IMG/VR virus record: IMGVR_UViG_3300019776_000617
Location: 1 to 45,027 of that record
Length of the DNA: 45,027 bases
Direction: 5' to 3' (one strand)
Source of the DNA: a virus
Part shown: positions 41,494-45,027 of the stretch, one piece after another
Layout: every line of letters starts with the position of its first letter
Position numbering within the stretch: the stretch's first letter is position 1
The notes under the pieces: model-generated
What the model saw: only the letters and a program-made list of their open reading frames with translations
Databases searched by the model: none
What the model was told of the DNA's origin: nothing
Made by a program: the position numbers and the translations under genes

Positions 41494-41966
41494 GTGTATG
41501 TTACGGTTAGTCCTGCGAGATCTTTTCCCCAGTAATTGCGACCGAATCCATCGACCGCATCATAGTATTGCTCGGCAAGAGAAAACTCCTCGTCCTCCAT
41601 CCACAGGAGGAATTGCTTGTTAGCCTCGTCAAAAGATATGCGCAGAAGCGTTGAGAACTGAAAAAGAATGTCGTGACCGAGGGATGGCTTCATGGTCTTC
41701 TTGAAGTCAGGAGTGCCGACCCACTTACCCACCGGAGGGAATCCGATGTAATACTTTGGGCTGCATCCGTTCCAAGCGTAGTCAGGGTTCCAATACAATC
41801 GACCATCGGCGATCCAAGCACGAATGATGTTCTGCTTGCAACGCATCACGCACGGTGGATGATTTTTGTTTTTTCCGTATAGTGGTAGGCTTTCAATGCA
41901 AGTGGTGAGAAACCGCATCTTGCGATTTCCTTCCTTTGTCGGATGCAATTTCCTGAACCAGCTCAT
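41490..41966 (-). CDS. DUF1353-like phage protein, 158 aa
   Basis: The element DGRLYWNPDYAWNGCSPK followed by GTPDFKKTMKPSLGHDILFQF and a helical end with EANKQFLLWM matches the DUF1353 layout (a G.SiP-like turn and an HD before a helix) seen in phage lysis and tail regions. The molecular role is unknown. It sits between endolysin and holin-like genes with 4-base overlaps both sides, so it belongs to the lysis cassette. Confidence 0.65.
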   Translation of the reverse strand: MSWFRKLHPTKEGNRKMRFLTTCIESLPLYGKNKNHPPCVMRCKQNIIRAWIADGRLYWNPDYAWNGCSPKYYIGFPPVGKWVGTPDFKKTMKPSLGHDILFQFSTLLRISFDEANKQFLLWMEDEEFSLAEQYYDAVDGFGRNYWGKDLAGLTVTYT

Positions 41967-42283
41967 TTCTTGTTCACGGCTTCTGTAAGCTTGTCGAGTG
42001 CGGTGGATAGTTTTTCTCGTGATTGCGCTGACATGGCTGAGATTTCAACCTCACGATCATGCATGGCATCAAGACGCTTCTGACGCTCATTGCGCTCCTC
42101 ACGCAAAGCGCAGACTGCTCGATATAAGAAATAGATACACAGTGCTGTGCCTCCACGTTCTATCCACTTATCAAGACCTTCTGGGGCAATTTGACCGAGT
42201 GAGGTAATGCCAAACTGAGACATGATAGCAGCTAGCGAGTAGCTCAACATTTTCGCGTGTTCTAAATCAAGCATCTGGTTCAT
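41963..42283 (-). CDS. Holin-like single-TM protein, 106 aa
   Basis: A hydrophobic segment near residues 45-60 (GTALCIYFLYRAVCAL), interrupted by one Arg, is followed by a long charged coiled coil (REERNERQKRLDAMHD). This resembles single-TM phage holins or UviB/BhlA-like proteins. It is directly upstream of the DUF1353-like and endolysin genes. The Arg and short hydrophobic length make the holin call uncertain; a tail or spanin-like role is the alternative. Confidence 0.5.
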   Translation of the reverse strand: MNQMLDLEHAKMLSYSLAAIMSQFGITSLGQIAPEGLDKWIERGGTALCIYFLYRAVCALREERNERQKRLDAMHDREVEISAMSAQSREKLSTALDKLTEAVNKK

Positions 42284-42307
42284 TTTCCATTGGTTAAATT
42301 GTTTATA

Positions 42308-44137
42308 TTAAGTCAGCATAGCGGTGTGTGCGCGTAAGGACAGTTCTTGTTCTCCTGCGGAATTTGGGTGGACTCCATCTCCAGAACCAGTGGCATCCGC
42401 TGGTCGTGCCACTCCCCTACTATCGAAGGAAAGGCAACGAGCGGCATTCGCTGCGACAAAGTCTGCTTGTGCTTTGCGAACTCTTTCGATGTTGCCTGTT
42501 CGCGACTCGCTAAACGCAGGTGTTCCAGTAGCTCCGTTATTCAAAGCCCAAGTGCAAAGCTCTGGGTGAGTGTGTGTTTCGTTGCTTGTAGCAAATACAG
42601 TTCCGCTTACAGCGATTTCCCAAAGACCAGAACCATTTTTGGAGATTGTTCCACCTCCTGCTTTTGTCCAAGAGTAGTTTGCATTTGCGTTTGACACCAG
42701 TGAGTTTGTGGTCACCCCATTTGCTAGAACGGCAGAAATTGCAGCAATCGTCCAAGTTCCGTTAGCCGATGTGCCAGAGCCAGTGAAACCTGACAAGGTA
42801 AAGTTTCCTTGTGCTGTTCCAGTTCTGTATGATATGGCATAGTCCAATAGGTTTACTGCCATTTTGAAATTGCTACCAAAATCTGCTTTTAGAAAATTAA
42901 ATAGGTTTTGCAGTTGTTGCTGGTAAACCATGGCAGTAGATCTTAGCTCGGTGTCACTTTCGCCCTGTAGCCACACAATCCAGTTCTGAGTTTTATCACT
43001 GACTCCGGTTACCCAAGAGCTTTCTGCTACGCCACCTCCAGATCCGTTGTAGAATCCTCCAGTGTATTGACTTGCACGAACAGGTGAATTTGGGTCAGCT
43101 CCAAGCCATGCGCTTATATATGTCCCGCCATAACTAGATACGCTATAGGTTACAGTTCTAGTAGTATTTAATCGAATTTGAAGTCTGGTAGCAAGTGATC
43201 CAGTGGAAAGAGATTGTCCATGCATGGCAAAATGCGCTGCTGGTGCTACATTACTTAAAAGAGTGGACCTAAATATATGCCAAAAAATTCTACGTTCATA
43301 CGCAGAAATATCAGAGATGCCACCACTTATGAAAACTAGATACTGTAATGTTCCAGTAGTAGTCGTGCTTGTGTTAATTGCTGGAAAAAACCACAAGCCA
43401 GTATTAACTCCATTTGTGCTTGGAGCAATGGTGGCATGTGTGGCGACCGAATAGCGTTCATTGGAAAGCATTCCAACACTAAGTCTTCCAGTTTGGAAAT
43501 CAACACCGATAAACTGAGGCGCATCCTTGGAATTGTTAGCTGTTGCGTTAGCAGTTACGTATTGACCACCTTCCGCTCCAACAATACCAAAGCCAGTTTG
43601 CCAAGTCGGTGTGATGGTGTCGCCACCAGCATAGTTTGATAGAAAACCGCTTGTTGTTCCAATATTCCATCGTATTAAACTAGTGGAGTTGGTGAACACT
43701 CCACTGCTTGGTTGGTTTTTGTAAACCATCCCGATGAACATTGGCTCCGACCTGTGCGTATTGTAGGTAAAGCCAGTCGGAGTGTTTACTCTGTTAGCAT
43801 AACTGGCTGCATAGGATATGACTGCGCCTTCTGTCGTATAACTAACAGTGCCATTTGTAACAAAGTCGTTTCTGAGTTGTGAAGGAAGAGTTGCTTTTCC
43901 TCCTCCCCATGTTTTGCGAGGTGCCTCGTTTGACCTTAGGCTTACCATCATTAATCTACTCCAGATCGTTGGAGTTAATAGTTTGCACATGCTGTAAAAG
44001 TCGGAGTATCGCTTGCGTATTAATGGGTCGCTTATACCTTGCGAAGAAAGCCATGCTTCACTATCTGGGTCAAGCGTTTCAATTCCGATGCCTCCTGTAT
44101 ACGAGGTTCGATCAAGCTGTAATCCGATACCGAGCAT
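42308..44137 (-). CDS. Tail protein with SGNH/sialate-O-acetylesterase-like domain, 609 aa
   Basis: The N-terminal 200 residues are beta-rich and Gly/Ser/Thr/Asn-rich, as in tail appendages, and contain a lectin-like or jelly-roll region. From about 300 on there is an SGNH-type hydrolase: GQS with the nucleophile near 309 (FAMHGQSLSTG), LQGESD near 390, and the terminal GDGVHPNSAG near 588 with the catalytic Asp and His. An inserted beta domain lies near 450-540. Such enzymes remove acetyl groups from surface polysaccharides, so the protein is probably a receptor-binding or depolymerising tail component. It begins one base after the spike-base-like gene ends. Confidence 0.8.
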   Translation of the reverse strand: MLGIGLQLDRTSYTGGIGIETLDPDSEAWLSSQGISDPLIRKRYSDFYSMCKLLTPTIWSRLMMVSLRSNEAPRKTWGGGKATLPSQLRNDFVTNGTVSYTTEGAVISYAASYANRVNTPTGFTYNTHRSEPMFIGMVYKNQPSSGVFTNSTSLIRWNIGTTSGFLSNYAGGDTITPTWQTGFGIVGAEGGQYVTANATANNSKDAPQFIGVDFQTGRLSVGMLSNERYSVATHATIAPSTNGVNTGLWFFPAINTSTTTTGTLQYLVFISGGISDISAYERRIFWHIFRSTLLSNVAPAAHFAMHGQSLSTGSLATRLQIRLNTTRTVTYSVSSYGGTYISAWLGADPNSPVRASQYTGGFYNGSGGGVAESSWVTGVSDKTQNWIVWLQGESDTELRSTAMVYQQQLQNLFNFLKADFGSNFKMAVNLLDYAISYRTGTAQGNFTLSGFTGSGTSANGTWTIAAISAVLANGVTTNSLVSNANANYSWTKAGGGTISKNGSGLWEIAVSGTVFATSNETHTHPELCTWALNNGATGTPAFSESRTGNIERVRKAQADFVAANAARCLSFDSRGVARPADATGSGDGVHPNSAGEQELSLRAHTAMLT

Positions 44138-44138
44138 A

Positions 44139-44402
44139 TTAGATCAAAAGAGTGATGTTTTGAGCAGTTGTTCCAGCGGTATGAACTGTGTTCACTCCGA
44201 TACTGTGAATACCGACAGGAACTGCTGGGATTACTCGACGATTGCCGCTGAGAGTGGTGATGTCTAATGCTCCAGATGTCCCGACCATAATAGCTCTGGC
44301 TGGTGTTTGTGACACGTAGTCAGCAGCACTGACGTTAATTGGAATTACGTCGATTGCACTGTTTTCGATGAGTTCTTTTACGTTTGCTCTAGATTGATAC
44401 AT
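44139..44402 (-). CDS. Spike-base-like small virion protein, 87 aa
   Basis: The pattern TPARAIMVGTSGALDITTLSG, then VPVGIHSIGVNTVHTAGTTAQNITLL, resembles a widespread small phage protein (ARAI-VGTaG-L-v...TGTTA--I--L), also known next to tail genes in gene transfer agents as a spike base protein. It is a small beta protein with no catalytic motif. It lies between the tail fibre fragment and the esterase tail protein. The name rests on pattern memory and is uncertain. Confidence 0.6.
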   Translation of the reverse strand: MYQSRANVKELIENSAIDVIPINVSAADYVSQTPARAIMVGTSGALDITTLSGNRRVIPAVPVGIHSIGVNTVHTAGTTAQNITLLI

Positions 44403-44469
44403 AGTGTTGTTGGCTTATTGTTTTTCTTGCTGTGAATATGGCTAATTAGTTGCAACTTGCAAGCCGATT
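44403..44469 (-). promoter_or_regulatory. Intergenic spacer with paired TTGCAA
   Basis: The 67-base spacer holds TTGCAAC at 44452 and TTGCAAG at 44459, nearly adjacent, and a short GATCGATC-type palindrome at the gene end beside it. This is the same paired arrangement as at 14660/14678. A promoter for the downstream genes could lie here; none was identified with confidence. Confidence 0.3.
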
Positions 44470-45027
44470 TTAATCGATCGGCTTAATTACAATTACCGCT
44501 TTTTCGTAAGTCATATCAGCCGGGCTTGCGTCTAAATCTTCAGCGTGGAATGTCACTCTATCTCCATGGCTAAGAGTCACGATAGCCTGTGCATTAATTT
44601 GAGCATGCTCACCTGATGCGTGTTGATAGAGCATTGTTATTTCGCTGCTTAAAATTGCTATGCCGTTTTTACCAATCCTGATCGCAATCTCATTACCAGC
44701 TCCAGCGTTTGCCACCGTTGCACAAATTGAGACATAGAATTTTTTGTTTGTAACGCCAGAGCTTGAAAAAGCAATATCCAGAAAACCTGCTGTATTTTGC
44801 GAGAAGTTCAGACTATCAACGGAAGATAATACTCCAGCAGCAATTAATTCTTCGGTTCCTGAATTAGTATAGGTTATATCCGACGATGAGATATATCCGT
44901 AGTAATATCCAATATCAGTTCCATTTTTGGCATCAATAGCTGTGCGTCCTGCCGCTGCGCTAGCTGCCGTAATCAGCGATTGACCTGTAGCTGTGGATCC
45001 AGTGATGTCGGCTGGTGCTACTGATCC
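44470..45027 (-). CDS. Tail fibre protein, C-terminal 185 aa (partial, N-terminus beyond window)
   Basis: The frame is open to the right edge. The first visible residues, ITGSTATGQSLITAASAAA followed by GRTAIDA, are the AA..aRtaI.A repeat typical of the shafts of phage tail fibres. The C-terminal 130 residues are a beta-rich globular domain (YYYGYISSSD..., FYVSICATVAN, HGDRVTFHAED), probably a receptor-binding knob. A GTG within the frame near 44715 is an internal Val codon, not the start. It is upstream of the spike-base-like gene in the late leftward block. Confidence 0.8.
   Translation of the reverse strand, partial: GSVAPADITGSTATGQSLITAASAAAGRTAIDAKNGTDIGYYYGYISSSDITYTNSGTEELIAAGVLSSVDSLNFSQNTAGFLDIAFSSSGVTNKKFYVSICATVANAGAGNEIAIRIGKNGIAILSSEITMLYQHASGEHAQINAQAIVTLSHGDRVTFHAEDLDASPADMTYEKAVIVIKPID

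Overview
The window is a piece of a tailed double-stranded DNA phage or prophage. It carries a terminase large subunit, a lysis cassette, tail and receptor-binding proteins, and a replication block with primase, DnaB-type helicase, SNF2 helicase, PD-(D/E)XK nuclease and a RusA-like resolvase. No rRNA, tRNA, CRISPR array or insertion sequence was seen. Base composition is near 50 % GC. Most starts lack a clear Shine-Dalgarno and have short A-rich leaders, so the host probably does not depend strongly on it. I cannot name the host; TTGCAA is strikingly frequent throughout and may be a host or phage signature.

Layout. (1) 1-14640, minus strand: a giant open frame of at least 4118 codons that runs off the left edge, preceded by two low-complexity, probably virion-associated proteins. 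The giant protein is a mosaic ('polyvalent') protein with coiled coils, glycine-rich hydrophobic segments, a GNAT-like module, three zincin-like modules and two further phage-typical modules. (2) 14714-17961, plus strand: a short operon with a possible small terminase subunit, an XRE-type regulator behind a palindrome, and a protein with an SSB-like C-terminal tip. (3) 17934-18760, minus: three small genes including a MazG-like pyrophosphohydrolase. (4) 18761-20093: about 1.3 kb of repeat-rich non-coding DNA between divergent blocks, a candidate origin and control region. (5) 20094-27837, plus: a MoxR/CobS-like AAA+ ATPase and CobT-like VWA protein pair, small proteins and an SNF2 helicase, ended by a strong intrinsic terminator. 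(6) 28398-37387, plus: the replication and recombination operon. (7) 37407-45027, minus: tail fibre, spike-base-like protein, SGNH-esterase tail protein, holin-like protein, DUF1353-like protein, endolysin, several small proteins, terminase and an HNH-like protein.

How it works together (inference): the plus-strand blocks are early/middle functions (replisome, recombination, host interaction) and the minus-strand blocks are late functions (packaging, virion, lysis). Many genes overlap by 1, 4 or 8 bases, indicating translational coupling. The observations I rate highest are a recurrent (V/I)-x-F-Q-(G/S) motif between modules of the giant protein, a poly-isoleucine micro-ORF fused by an ATGA overlap to the AAA+ gene, two unrelated proteins with SSB-like C-terminal tails, and the TTGCAA over-representation with clusters in intergenic DNA.
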